DNA from: Gemmatimonadota bacterium
GTDB taxonomy: Bacteria > Gemmatimonadota > Gemmatimonadetes > JACCXV01 > JAHWKZ01
Assembly (NCBI GenBank): GCA_019347645.1
Contig: JAHWKZ010000003.1
Coordinates: 1 to 38,951 of the forward strand
Direction: 5' to 3'
Length of the DNA: 38,951 bases
Part shown: piece after piece, positions 24,920-34,770 of the stretch
How the letters are laid out: the number at the start of each line of letters is the position of its first letter
Numbering within the stretch: the stretch's first letter is position 1
The notes under the pieces: model-generated
What the model was told of the DNA's origin: nothing
Database searches by the model: none
What the model saw: the letters and a program-made list of their open reading frames with translations, nothing else
Made by a program: the position numbers and the translations under genes

Positions 24920-24953
24920 CGAAACGGGCGGACCAGCCGGTCCGCCCGTTTCG
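24920..24953 (-). terminator. Strong intrinsic-terminator-like hairpin
   Basis: CGAAACGGGCGGACC-AGCC-GGTCCGCCCGTTTCG: 15-bp perfect stem downstream of the TPR gene at 24999-25484. Confidence 0.7.
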
Positions 24954-24998
24954 CTGCAGATCGCGGGCCGCCGGGTGGGTCGGCCCCTCGTTCGGGAG

Positions 24999-25484
24999 TC
25001 AGCTCCCGCCGGCGGTCAGCTGGAGGAGGGGGAACTGATCGGCGATGGTGGCCAGGTACCTCTCGCGCTCCTCGCCCGTCAGGATCGGGATCATCCGATT
25101 CACCCAGCCGCGGGCATCCTCGACGCGCTCGGTCAGGTAGTTCGCCGCGACCAGCCCGAGGTAGGCGAGCTTGATGCCTTCGTCCAGCTCGAGCGCCCGC
25201 TCGAAGGCGCCGATCGCCCGCGGGTAGTCGCCCAGCTGCAGATAGGATCCGCCCAGGAGCGCGTACGCGTTGCCGTGCCGGGGAGCGAGCTCGACCACGT
25301 GCCGGAACAGCGGGATCGCCTCCCGGTAGCGCTGTTCCGCGTAGAGGTCACCGGCGGTGGAATAGAGCGTCTCGACGGTATCGGTGGGTGCCGCGGGGGT
25401 CGTCGCCGTCGCCTTCTCCACGCCCGGCAGGGCGGAGGCGGCGGCCACGAGGGCGACGGTCAGTAGCCATCTGCGAACTCGCAT
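24999..25484 (-). CDS. Exported TPR-repeat protein
   Basis: Signal-like MRVRRWLLTVALVAAASALPG; LYAEQRYREAIPLFRHVVELAPRHGNAYALLGGSYLQLGDYPRAIGAFERALELD. Confidence 0.85.
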   Translation of the reverse strand: MRVRRWLLTVALVAAASALPGVEKATATTPAAPTDTVETLYSTAGDLYAEQRYREAIPLFRHVVELAPRHGNAYALLGGSYLQLGDYPRAIGAFERALELDEGIKLAYLGLVAANYLTERVEDARGWVNRMIPILTGEERERYLATIADQFPLLQLTAGGS

Positions 25485-25548
25485 GCGCCCGATCGTTCTC
25501 CTTCTGAAGGGTCCACGGAGGGGCGGCGATCTCGAGAAAGAAGGCCCC

Positions 25549-25577
25549 ATTGTAAGGAATCGAACGGAGGACGTCAA
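25549..25577 (-). promoter_or_regulatory. Candidate sigma-70 promoter for the exported TPR gene
   Basis: Minus strand TTGACG - 17 nt - TACAAT. Confidence 0.6.
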
Positions 25578-25613
25578 CCTTTTGACTATATATAGAGTCG
25601 ACGGACCGTGGGA

Positions 25614-26093
25614 TCAGCGATGGACCGAGGAGTCCGAGCGCGTCTCCACGAACGCCTCGAGCGCTTCGCGGAGCTCGTCGAACACCTCTTCGTAGATCTC
25701 GCGATCCCAGCCGATCGGATCGAGGACTCCGTCGGGAGAGCCCTCCGGCAGGAACTCGGTCACCACGTGGACGTCCACGGTGGAGTCGAGGTCGCGGACG
25801 ATCCGGGCATGGCTCGGCTGCATCGCCAGGACGGTGTCCGCCCATGCCAGGAGCTCCTCGCTCAGCGGTCGAGCCACATGACTCGAGAGATCCAGACCCC
25901 GCGCCGCGGCGGTTTGGAGCGAGTGCGGGTGGGCCGGACCGCCGGTAACCGCGGCGGTTCCCGCCGAGATCACCTCCGCCTCGACGCCGGCCCGGACGAA
26001 GAGCCGGCGCAGGAGCGCCTCGGCCATGGGGCTGCGACAGGTGTTCCCCGTGCAGACCACGAGGACGCGATAGGGTCGGCTGGAGCGGTTCAT
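25614..26093 (-). CDS. Low-molecular-weight protein tyrosine/arginine phosphatase
   Basis: RVLVVCTGNTCRSPMAEALLRRLF (CX5R P-loop); start may be 26093 or 26129. Confidence 0.9.
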   Translation of the reverse strand: MNRSSRPYRVLVVCTGNTCRSPMAEALLRRLFVRAGVEAEVISAGTAAVTGGPAHPHSLQTAAARGLDLSSHVARPLSEELLAWADTVLAMQPSHARIVRDLDSTVDVHVVTEFLPEGSPDGVLDPIGWDREIYEEVFDELREALEAFVETRSDSSVHR

Positions 26094-26189
26094 ACGGCCG
26101 AAGATCGACTCGCTCGCGGCGTCACGCAATCCCGACGGGTCCGGATCACCCCCTTCCGGCGGATCGGCTCCGCGACGGCGGCGGCGGTT

Positions 26190-26849
26190 TCAGTCTCCCG
26201 CGAGCCCGATCACCCGGCGGATCTCGTCGAGCGAAACGGCGCCGAGGCGGACGACCCGGGGCGGAGTGGTCGAGACGTCGACGATCGTCGAAGGCTCCCC
26301 CGCCGCCGCGGGCTCCCCGTCGGCGCTCCGTGGCTCGAGCAGGCCCAGCGCGACGGCCTCGCCACCCGGCGCCGGTGCCAGCGCCCGGGCGGCCTCCGAC
26401 ACGCGCAGCGAGGGCAGCTTCCCCTTCAGGTTCGCGCTGGTCGAGAACAGCGGTCCCCGCCAGGCCGCCAGCAGCCGCCTCGAGACCTCGTCGCTGGCCG
26501 GCCGCAGCGCGAGTCGACCGGCATCGACCACCGGGGCGGGCGCTTCGCTCGTCGCGGGAACGATCAGGGTCAAAGGTCCCGGCCAGAAGGCCGCGGAGAG
26601 GCGCCGGGCGCCCTGGGTCCACTCCGCCGCCATGCCGCGCGCCGCCTCGGCGTCCGATACCAGGCACAGGAACGGGCGCGGGGTGTCGTATCCCTTGAGG
26701 AGCCGGGCGGCCTCGACGGCTTCTTCGCGGTAGGGATCGCCGGTGAGGCTGACCACCGTCTCGGTGGGGTGCAGGACGAGCCGGCCGGCGGCGAGGGCTT
26801 CGGCGGCCGCCTCGATCCCCTCCGGATCGGGCGGGACGAGGGGGATCAG
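26190..26849 (-). CDS. Sua5/YciO/YrdC family protein, apparent CTG start
   Basis: AAGRLVLHPTETVVSLTGD...WPGPLTLIVPA...LFSTSANLKGKLPS; no in-frame ATG/GTG/TTG near the start; GAGGT 6 nt before the CTG. Confidence 0.82.
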   Translation of the reverse strand: MIPLVPPDPEGIEAAAEALAAGRLVLHPTETVVSLTGDPYREEAVEAARLLKGYDTPRPFLCLVSDAEAARGMAAEWTQGARRLSAAFWPGPLTLIVPATSEAPAPVVDAGRLALRPASDEVSRRLLAAWRGPLFSTSANLKGKLPSLRVSEAARALAPAPGGEAVALGLLEPRSADGEPAAAGEPSTIVDVSTTPPRVVRLGAVSLDEIRRVIGLAGD

Positions 26850-28294
26850 ACCCGGACCTCGCCGGTCATCGTCAGGTCGCCTTCCCACGCCTCCAGCCGC
26901 GGCCGAACCACGCGCTGGAGGTACGCTCGCGCCTGCTCGGGCGCGCGCCCCACGTAGGAGCGCGGATCCCGCGCCCGCCGCCACGTCTCCTCGGAGAGGG
27001 CGGCGAACTCCTCCTCCTCCGCCAGCCGGTCGAGCAGGTCGTGGTCCTCTCCCGATTCGACCCTCTGGGCGGCCTCGCGGGCCCGCACCCGGATCCGCTC
27101 GTGGAGCGACTGACGGTCGCCGCCCGCCTCCACCGCCTCCATCAGCAGGGTCTCGGTCACCATCGCCGGCAGCTCTTTCTCGAGCCGCCGTCGGACGACC
27201 TCCTCGCGCACCTCGAGACCCGAGGCGATATCGTGCCACAGCACCAGCAGCGCGTCGACGGTGAGGAACAGCTCCGGAAGCGAGATCCGCTTGTTGGACG
27301 AGTCGTCGAGCGAGCGCTCGAGCCACTGGGTGGCCGCCGTCCAGTCGAGGTTTCCGGCGGTCTGTATGGCGAAGCGGGCGAGCCCGCACATCCGTTCGGC
27401 GCGCATGGGGTTGCGCTTGTAGGGCATCGCCGAGGAGCCGACCTGCCGGCGGCCGAACGGCTCGAGCACCTCGCCGAGGTGCTGCAGCAGCCGCAGATCG
27501 TGACCGAACGTGCTCGCCGAGACGGCGACCCCAGCCAGCGAGCTCCCCCACGCGGCATCGACCTTCCGCGGGGCCGTCTGCCCCGTCACCGGGAACGCCC
27601 CCGTCGCCCCCAGCTTCTCCACGACCCGCTCTTCCAACGCCTCGACCTTCGCGTGGTCGCCGTCCGCCAGGGCGAGGAAGGAAGCTTGCGTGCCGGTGGT
27701 CCCCTTGAGACCCCGCAGCCGGAACCGGTCGAGCCGGAACTCGATCTCGTCGAGGTCGAGCAGCAGGTCCTGGATCCACAGGCAGGCCCGCTTCCCGACC
27801 GTGGTCGGCTGGGCGGGCTGGAAATGGGTCCAGCCGAGTGTCGGCAGGCCCGACCACTGCTCGGCGAAGTCCGCCAGGGCCGCCACCACGCACAGCGCCT
27901 TGCGCTCCACGACCCGCATCGCACGGCGCATGATCAGCAGATCGGCGTTGTCGACCACGAACGCGCTGGTGGCGCCCAGGTGGAGGATCGGTCGGGCCGA
28001 GGGGGCCGCCTCGGCGAAGGCGTGGACGTGCGCCATCACGTCGTGGCGCAATTCGCGCTCGAGCTCCTCGGCGCGATCGAAGTCGATCCGGGAAGCCCCC
28101 GCCCGGAGGGCCTCCACCTGCTCGGGCTCGACCCCCCCGAGCCCGAGCTCGGCCTGCGCCTCGGCGAGCGCGATCCAGATCCGGCGCCACGTGGAGATCC
28201 TCTCGCGGGCCCCGAAGAGCCGTGCCATCTCCTCGCTCGCGTAGCGGTCCACCAGGGGGTGCTCGAAACGGTCGTGGCGGTCGGAGGCCCTCAT
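26846..28294 (-). CDS. purB: Adenylosuccinate lyase
   Basis: HLGATSAFVVDNADL...GWTHFQPAQPTTVGKR...VGSSAMPYKRNPMRAERMCGLAR. Confidence 0.94.
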   Translation of the reverse strand: MRASDRHDRFEHPLVDRYASEEMARLFGARERISTWRRIWIALAEAQAELGLGGVEPEQVEALRAGASRIDFDRAEELERELRHDVMAHVHAFAEAAPSARPILHLGATSAFVVDNADLLIMRRAMRVVERKALCVVAALADFAEQWSGLPTLGWTHFQPAQPTTVGKRACLWIQDLLLDLDEIEFRLDRFRLRGLKGTTGTQASFLALADGDHAKVEALEERVVEKLGATGAFPVTGQTAPRKVDAAWGSSLAGVAVSASTFGHDLRLLQHLGEVLEPFGRRQVGSSAMPYKRNPMRAERMCGLARFAIQTAGNLDWTAATQWLERSLDDSSNKRISLPELFLTVDALLVLWHDIASGLEVREEVVRRRLEKELPAMVTETLLMEAVEAGGDRQSLHERIRVRAREAAQRVESGEDHDLLDRLAEEEEFAALSEETWRRARDPRSYVGRAPEQARAYLQRVVRPRLEAWEGDLTMTGEVRV

Positions 28295-28313
28295 CGTCTC
28301 GTCCCCTCTCGCG

Positions 28314-28724
28314 TCAGGCCTTCCCCAGGATCCGGAGCGCGAGGTGCGCCGCGTTCCTCCCGTTGTCGATCCCCACGGCGGCGACCGGGACGCCGGGTGG
28401 CATCTGGGCGATGGCGAGCAGGGCGTCGACGCCCCTGAGGGCCCCGGCGCCGACCGGCAGGCCGATCACCGGCAACTTCGTGTGCGCCGCCACCACGCCC
28501 GGCAGCGCCGCCGCCAGCCCCGCCGCCGCGATCACCACCCCGTACCCCTTCTCCTCCGCCGTCCGGGCCAGCTCCGCCACCCGGTCCGGGTCCCGGTGCG
28601 CCGAGGCGACCTGGAACTCGTACTCCACTCCTGCCTCCTCCAGGACCCTCAACCCCTTCTCCACCACCGGCCGATCCGACTCCGACCCCGCCAGGACCAA
28701 CACCTTCGAACCGGATCGAATCAC
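28314..28724 (-). CDS. purE: PurE family AIR carboxylase-like protein
   Basis: VLVLAGSESDRPVVEKGL...VASAHRDPDRVAEL...LPVIGLPVGAGALRGVDALLAIAQMPPGVPVAAVGIDNGRNAA. Confidence 0.88.
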   Translation of the reverse strand: MIRSGSKVLVLAGSESDRPVVEKGLRVLEEAGVEYEFQVASAHRDPDRVAELARTAEEKGYGVVIAAAGLAAALPGVVAAHTKLPVIGLPVGAGALRGVDALLAIAQMPPGVPVAAVGIDNGRNAAHLALRILGKA

Positions 28725-28888
28725 CTGGACCTCTTCCCAAAAACCGAAGCTATGGGCGACACGAACGTGGGCGAATCAAAACGGTGTAGATCGTGGCGAT
28801 CGTGAGGAGGGATTCCGAGGCGTGGTAAAAACCACGCCGCAGGAAGCCCGACGAGGGATCGCCGCGAGATGCGCCGTTTTCATTCGCC

Positions 28889-29776
28889 CTAGATCCACTC
28901 TCGGAAGTCGTCTGGGATCAGTCCTCTCCTCTTATACCTCAACATCGAGTCCTCGCACGAGCACGCCGGCGTCGTGGTAGGAAGAAGCTCCAGGAAATTC
29001 CAGGTGATCTCGGGAAGGAGCTCGAGGGCCTCGTCGATCCAGACCTCGCGCCGCTCCTCGTCGATCTCCGCGACCCCTTCGGCGTAGTTCGTCACGTAGG
29101 CGACCGGATGGTAGCAGATCTCCAGCTCGCGAGCGAGGAACGCCTCGGGGGCGAGGGTCATGCCGACCAGATCGGCCCCCAGGACCCTCAGCATCCGCAC
29201 TTCGGCCGGAGTCTCCAGCCGAGGTCCCTCGTTGACGGCGTACACCGCGTCCCGGCGGGGCGTGAGCGCCATCTCGTCCATCACCTGCCCGAGAGCGTTC
29301 TCCAGAGTCGAGCAGAACGGCGGGCTCTGGCGGAGGATCCCGAAGCCCTTGTCCTCGAAGTAGGTGGAGGCGCGCCCCTTGGTGAAGTCGAGCAGGTCGG
29401 CCGGCAGGACGAACTCGCCAATCCGGAAGTCGGTCGACAGCGCCCCCGGGCCGCTCCACGCCACGATGCGGCGCACGCCCAGCTCCTTGAGCGCCCAGAC
29501 GTTCGCCCGGTAGTTGACGAACGGCGCGGTGACCCGGTACTCGCGCTCTCCGTGTCGCGGCAGGACGTAGAAGCGCCGCTCGCCGTGCTTCATGAACAGG
29601 ACGGGTGTGGAGCAGCCGAACGGTGTCTCCTTGACCAGCACGTCGACCACGGTGCCCAGCCGCTCGCGTGCCAGGCGGTACACCTTGCCGCCGGTGATGA
29701 ACGCGACCTCGGAGAACCTCTCGTCATAGGGGATCGACAGCGCCTTCGGGAGGACCTCGGTCCGAGGCTCGGTCAC
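28889..29776 (-). CDS. MTAP/PNP family nucleoside phosphorylase
   Basis: TPFGCSTPVLFMKHGERRFYVLPRHGE...VNYRANVWALKELGVRRIVA...YAVNEGPRLETPAEVRMLRVLGADLVGMTLAPEAFLARELEICY; GTGA overlap with rnc. Confidence 0.9.
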   Translation of the reverse strand: MTEPRTEVLPKALSIPYDERFSEVAFITGGKVYRLARERLGTVVDVLVKETPFGCSTPVLFMKHGERRFYVLPRHGEREYRVTAPFVNYRANVWALKELGVRRIVAWSGPGALSTDFRIGEFVLPADLLDFTKGRASTYFEDKGFGILRQSPPFCSTLENALGQVMDEMALTPRRDAVYAVNEGPRLETPAEVRMLRVLGADLVGMTLAPEAFLARELEICYHPVAYVTNYAEGVAEIDEERREVWIDEALELLPEITWNFLELLPTTTPACSCEDSMLRYKRRGLIPDDFREWI

Positions 29777-30567
29777 GTTCGTTTGCCGCGCCGGTGCTCC
29801 GGGATCGACGCCTGCACCCTGTCGAGGCGCTCGAGCGCATCCATCGCCGCCTCCTTCTCGGCCTCCTTCTTCGTCCGCCCCCAACCGGAGCCCAGCGGCT
29901 CCCCCTCGAGCCACACCTGGCACTCGAAGTTTATGTTGTCTCGGTCGCCGTCGGGGGCGCTGGAGGCTCGATGCGTCCGATAGGTGAGCTGCCCGCGTCC
30001 GAGCTCGTGGATCGTCTCCTGGAGCCGGTTCTTGGCGGTGTGGAAGCCCTCCTCCCGCTCCAGGTCGCGCGAGAGGACGGTGCGCTCGATGAACCGCCGG
30101 GCGACCTCGAATCCGCCGTCCACGTAGAGCGCCCCGATCACGCCTTCGAGGGCGTCGGCCGCGATCTTCTGGCGGCCACCACCGGAGAGGAGATTGGGGT
30201 CCTCGCCGGTCTGGATCTCGTCGGGCAGACCGATCGCCTCGGAAGCCCCCGCCAGGAAGCGGCGGCTGATGATGTGCGCCCGCATCTGGGAGAGGACTCC
30301 CTCCTGCGAGTCGGGATGGCGCTCGAAGAGCCAGTTGCTCACGACCAGGTTGAGCACGCTGTCCCCCAGAAACTCCAGCCGCTCGTAGGACTCGCCGCGA
30401 CTGTGGGATTGGTCGAGGTAGGAGGGATGGGTGACGGCGCGACCGAGAAGCTCGTGGGAGGAGAAGCGGTGACCGAGGATCCGCTCCAAACGTCGGATCC
30501 TCTGCCCCCCTTCTTCCTTCGCCGCCTCTCCGTCTCCCATCCGGCGGCGGAACCACTCGAGGATCAT
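29773..30567 (-). CDS. rnc: Ribonuclease III
   Basis: RAVTHPSYLDQ...NYERLEFLGDSVL-type motif (ESYERLEFLGDSVLNLVVS)...DALEGVIGALYVDGG; C-terminal dsRBD. Confidence 0.95.
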   Translation of the reverse strand: MILEWFRRRMGDGEAAKEEGGQRIRRLERILGHRFSSHELLGRAVTHPSYLDQSHSRGESYERLEFLGDSVLNLVVSNWLFERHPDSQEGVLSQMRAHIISRRFLAGASEAIGLPDEIQTGEDPNLLSGGGRQKIAADALEGVIGALYVDGGFEVARRFIERTVLSRDLEREEGFHTAKNRLQETIHELGRGQLTYRTHRASSAPDGDRDNINFECQVWLEGEPLGSGWGRTKKEAEKEAAMDALERLDRVQASIPEHRRGKRT

Positions 30568-30583
30568 GCGCGTCGCTTCTCCG

Positions 30584-31828
30584 TCACTCCTCGAACCGCT
30601 TCACGGCCAGCACCGCGTTGTGGCCTCCGAAGCCGAACGAGTTCGTCAGCGCGGCTCCCACCTCCGCCTCCCGCATCGTGTTGGGGACGTAGTCGAGGTC
30701 GCACTGCGGGTCGGGGTTCTCGAGATTGATGGTGGGAGGCACTTTCCCCTCGGCCAGCACCATCGAGGTGATGACGAACTCCAGCCCTCCGGCGCCGCCG
30801 AGCAGGTGACCGGTCATCGACTTGGTGGATCCCACCATCATGTCGTGGGCGTGGTCGCCGAAGACCGATTTGATCGCCATCGTCTCGTACTCGTCGTTGA
30901 ACGGGGTCGAGGTGCCGTGGGCGTTCACGTAGTCGTAGGCCTCGGGCTCGAGACCGCTCTCCTCCACCGCCAGTCGCATGGCCCGGGCGGCACCCTCGCC
31001 GTTGGGGGCAGGGGCGGTGATGTGATAGGCGTCGGCGGTCATTCCCACCCCGACGATCTCGGCGTAGATGCGCTCGGCGCCGCGCGCCTTCGCGTGATCG
31101 AGCTCCTCGAGCACCACCATGCCGGCTCCCTCGCCGAGGACGAAGCCGTCGCGCTCCGCGTCGAAGGGACGGCTGGCTCGCTCGGGCTCGTCGTTGCGCG
31201 TCGACATCGCCTTCATCGCCGCGAATCCGCCGATGGACATCGGGGTGACGGCCGCCTCGGTGCCGCCGCAGACGATGGCGTCGGCGTCACCGTGCTCGAT
31301 CAGCCGGAACGCATCGCCGATCGCGTGGGCGCTCGACGCGCAGGCGGATACGGTGCAGTAGTTGGGACCCTTGGCGCCGTGACGCATGGATACGATCCCG
31401 GCGGCGATGTCCGGGATCATCATGGGGATGTAGAACGGGCTGATCTTGGAGGGACCGCCCTCGAGGAAGCGCGAGGTCTGGATCTCGTGGGTGCCGATGC
31501 CGCCGATCCCGGAGCCGATGATGACCCCCACCCGGGTCGCCTCCTCGGTCTCCATGTCGAGACCCGAGTCGGCCATCGCCATCGCGGAGGCGGCGACGGC
31601 GAACTGCGTGAACAGATCCTGCCGTCGGGCCTCCTTCCGGTCCATCCACGCGTCCGGATCGAACCCGTCGACTTCGGCCGCGATCTTCGTCGCGAACCCC
31701 GACGGGTCGAAGCGGGTGATGGTGCGGACGCCGGAGACACCCTTCAGAAGGTTTTCCCACGTCGTCGCCAGGTCGTTCCCCAACCCGGTGAGGCATCCCA
31801 TCCCGGTGACGACGACGCGGCGACCCAC
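30584..31828 (-). CDS. fabF: Beta-ketoacyl-ACP synthase II
   Basis: VGRRVVVTGMGCLTGLGND...TVSACASSAHAIGDAFRLI...VNAHGTSTPFNDEYE...NSFGFGGHNAVLAVKRF. Confidence 0.95.
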   Translation of the reverse strand: MGRRVVVTGMGCLTGLGNDLATTWENLLKGVSGVRTITRFDPSGFATKIAAEVDGFDPDAWMDRKEARRQDLFTQFAVAASAMAMADSGLDMETEEATRVGVIIGSGIGGIGTHEIQTSRFLEGGPSKISPFYIPMMIPDIAAGIVSMRHGAKGPNYCTVSACASSAHAIGDAFRLIEHGDADAIVCGGTEAAVTPMSIGGFAAMKAMSTRNDEPERASRPFDAERDGFVLGEGAGMVVLEELDHAKARGAERIYAEIVGVGMTADAYHITAPAPNGEGAARAMRLAVEESGLEPEAYDYVNAHGTSTPFNDEYETMAIKSVFGDHAHDMMVGSTKSMTGHLLGGAGGLEFVITSMVLAEGKVPPTINLENPDPQCDLDYVPNTMREAEVGAALTNSFGFGGHNAVLAVKRFEE

Positions 31829-31833
31829 CGAGC

Positions 31834-32070
<237 letters not shown>

Positions 32071-32108
32071 TCGCTCTCCTCCCGCACCGCGAGTCTACCG
32101 GAGCGCGC

Positions 32109-32858
32109 TCACCGGGTGAGCCCGCCGTCCACACAGATGACTTGGCCGGTAATATAGCCCGCGAGCGGGGAGGCGATAAACACCGCCAGGTTCGCGACGT
32201 CCCGTGGATCCCCCAGCCGGCCGGCCGGGATCCGGCTCGCGTAGTCCGCCTTCGCCGCCTCGCCGATCGCGCCGGTCATCTCCGTCTCGATGTATCCCGG
32301 AGCGATCGCGTTCGCGGTGACGCCGCGGGCCGCGACCTCGGCGGCGAGCGATTTGGTGAAGCCGATCAGGCCGGCCTTGCTGGCCGCGTAGTTCGATTGG
32401 CCCGGATTGCCGGTGAGGCCCACGACCGAGCTGACGTTGAGGATCCTCCCGTAGCGCTGGCGGATCATCGAGCGGACGGCCAGGCGGCACCAGTGGAACG
32501 CCCCGGACAGGTTGACCGCGAGGACGTCCTCCCACTCCTCGTCCTTCATCCTCAGCAGCAGGTTGTCGCGGGTCATGCCCGCGTTGTTGACCAGGATGTC
32601 GAGACCCTCCCAGGCCTCCGTCACATCGTCCCACGCACGACCCACGTCGGTGGCGCTCGAGACGTCACCGACCAGCGCCAGCGAACGGACCCCCCTGCCG
32701 ACGATCGCTTCGGCGGCCTCCCGGACCGACCCCTCGCTCCGCGCGAACACGGCCACGTCCGCCCCCGACTCCGCCAGGGCCTCGGCGATCGCACGGCCGA
32801 TCCCGCGATTGCCACCGGTGACCAGCGCGCGCTTCTCGGAGAGATCGATCCCGATCAC
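32109..32858 (-). CDS. fabG: 3-oxoacyl-ACP reductase
   Basis: RALVTGGNRGIGRAIAEAL...LVNNAGMTRDNLLLRMKDEEWEDVLAVNLSG...YAASKAGLIGFTKSLAAEVAARG. Confidence 0.95.
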   Translation of the reverse strand: MIGIDLSEKRALVTGGNRGIGRAIAEALAESGADVAVFARSEGSVREAAEAIVGRGVRSLALVGDVSSATDVGRAWDDVTEAWEGLDILVNNAGMTRDNLLLRMKDEEWEDVLAVNLSGAFHWCRLAVRSMIRQRYGRILNVSSVVGLTGNPGQSNYAASKAGLIGFTKSLAAEVAARGVTANAIAPGYIETEMTGAIGEAAKADYASRIPAGRLGDPRDVANLAVFIASPLAGYITGQVICVDGGLTR

Positions 32859-33778
32859 CGCGCGGCCAGCTCTTCCAGGTCCGCGGGTCCACCGACCGCG
32901 GATCCCTCCAGGTCGCGATCGATCCGCTTGAGCAGGCCCGTCAGCACGCTGCCCGCTCCCGGTTCGTAGAACGTCGTGGCGCCCGACTCCCTGAGCTCCA
33001 TCACGCACTCCACCCATCGAACCGGCGCGGTGAGCTGGCGGAGCAGTCGATCGGAGATCGCGTCGGGGTCGACGACCGGCCGGGCGTCCACGTTGGCCAC
33101 CACCGGAATCCGCGGGGTCCCCACCTCGACCTCGTCGAGCGCGGCCGCCAGCCGCTCCGCGGCCGGGGCCATCAGGGGCGAATGGAACGCGCCCGAGACC
33201 TGGAGCTCGATCGCCCGCCGTGCACCGTGGTCCCGCGCCACCTCGACGGCGCGGCGGACGGCGGCGGTCGAGCCCGAGATCACGATCTGTCCCGGGGCGT
33301 TGTAGTTGGCGGGTTCGAGCACCTCGTCGCCCTCGCGGACGGCCGCGCAGAGCTCCTCCACCGCGGCGGGCTCCATCCCGAAGACGGCGGCCATGGTCCC
33401 CGGCCGGGCGCGGCCGGCGTCGGCCATCGCCTCGCCGCGGGTCCGGACAAGGCCCAGCGCTTCATCGAACGCCAGGCTCCCCGCCGCCACGTGGGCGCTG
33501 AACTCGCCCAGCGAGTGGCCCGCCGCCACCGTGGGATGGATCCCTCGCGCCGCGAGCACCCGGACGGCCGCGACCGAATGTGTCAACAGGGCCGGCTGGG
33601 CGTTCTGGGTGGCGGTCAGCTCCTCCTCCGGCCCGTTCCAGCAAAGCTCCGAGAGCGCGAAGCCCAGGACCTCGTCGGCTTCCTCGAACGTCCGACGCGC
33701 CTCGGGGAAGGCCTCCGCCAGCTCGCGCCCCATCCCCACCACCTGGCTCCCCTGCCCCGGCATCTGGAAGGCGATCAC
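32855..33778 (-). CDS. fabD: Malonyl-CoA:ACP transacylase
   Basis: FQMPGQGSQVVGMGRELAEAFPEAR...AAGHSLGEFSAHVAAGSL. Confidence 0.95.
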   Translation of the reverse strand: MIAFQMPGQGSQVVGMGRELAEAFPEARRTFEEADEVLGFALSELCWNGPEEELTATQNAQPALLTHSVAAVRVLAARGIHPTVAAGHSLGEFSAHVAAGSLAFDEALGLVRTRGEAMADAGRARPGTMAAVFGMEPAAVEELCAAVREGDEVLEPANYNAPGQIVISGSTAAVRRAVEVARDHGARRAIELQVSGAFHSPLMAPAAERLAAALDEVEVGTPRIPVVANVDARPVVDPDAISDRLLRQLTAPVRWVECVMELRESGATTFYEPGAGSVLTGLLKRIDRDLEGSAVGGPADLEELAAR

Positions 33779-34770
33779 AGGCGGAACACCATGCTGCCCC
33801 AGGCGAGACCGCCGCCGAAGGCGGTCATCAGGATGGTGGCGCCCTCGCCGACCAGCTCCCGCTTTCGGACCTCGTCGAGGCCGATCGGAATCGATGCGCT
33901 GGAGGTGTTGCCGTAGCGGTCGATGTTCACGTAGACCCGGTCCATCTCCACGCCCAGGCGCTTGGCCACGCCCTCGATGATCCGGATGTTCGCCTGGTGG
34001 GGGACGACGAGGTCGATGTCGTCGATGGTGAGGCCCGCTCGATGGAGCGCGATCCGGCTGGAGGTGTCCATCTGGAGGACCGCGTTCTTGAATACCTCGC
34101 GACCCTCCTGTCGGACGTACTCCATCCGCTCGGCGCGGGTCTCCTCGGTGGAGGGCCGCGCCGCCCCGCCGGCGGGGCGCCAGAGCAGCTCGGCCAGCCG
34201 CCCGTCGGTCTGCATGTGGGTGGAGAGGATGCTCGAGCCGTTCTCCCCCGACCTGCCGAACAACGCCGCGCCGGCGCCGTCGCCGAACAAGACGCAGGTG
34301 GTGCGGTCGGTGTAGTCGATGATGGCGCTCATCTTCTCGGCGCCGATCACCAGAATCGTCTCGAACCCGTCGGAGCGGAGGAACCCGTCGGCGATCTTCA
34401 CTCCGTAGAGCCATCCCGCGCAGGCGGCCGAGACGTCGAAGGCGACGGCGTTGTGGGCCCCCATCAGGGCCTGGGCCTCGCACGACGTGGAAGGGAGCAG
34501 GTGATCGGGCGTGGCCGTGGAGAGCACGATCACGTCGAGGTCCAGCGGGTCGATCCCCGCCTCCTCAAGCGCCCTCGTCCCCGCGCCGGCGGCGAGATCG
34601 GCGGTATTCTGCCCCTCCTCGCACATCCGCCGCTCCTTGATGCCGGTGCGGGTCGTGATCCATTCGTCGGTGGTGTCGATGAACTTTTCGAAGTCGGCGT
34701 TGGTGACCACCTTCTCCGGAACCTCCAGGCCGGTTCCCCGGAGCGTCGCCCCGATCCCGCCGCGGCTCAT
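33775..34770 (-). CDS. fabH: Beta-ketoacyl-ACP synthase III
   Basis: DTTDEWITTRTGIKERRM...AFDVSAACAGWLYGV...VVPHQANIRIIEGVAKRLG...RYGNTSSASIPIGL. Confidence 0.95.
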   Translation of the reverse strand: MSRGGIGATLRGTGLEVPEKVVTNADFEKFIDTTDEWITTRTGIKERRMCEEGQNTADLAAGAGTRALEEAGIDPLDLDVIVLSTATPDHLLPSTSCEAQALMGAHNAVAFDVSAACAGWLYGVKIADGFLRSDGFETILVIGAEKMSAIIDYTDRTTCVLFGDGAGAALFGRSGENGSSILSTHMQTDGRLAELLWRPAGGAARPSTEETRAERMEYVRQEGREVFKNAVLQMDTSSRIALHRAGLTIDDIDLVVPHQANIRIIEGVAKRLGVEMDRVYVNIDRYGNTSSASIPIGLDEVRKRELVGEGATILMTAFGGGLAWGSMVFRL

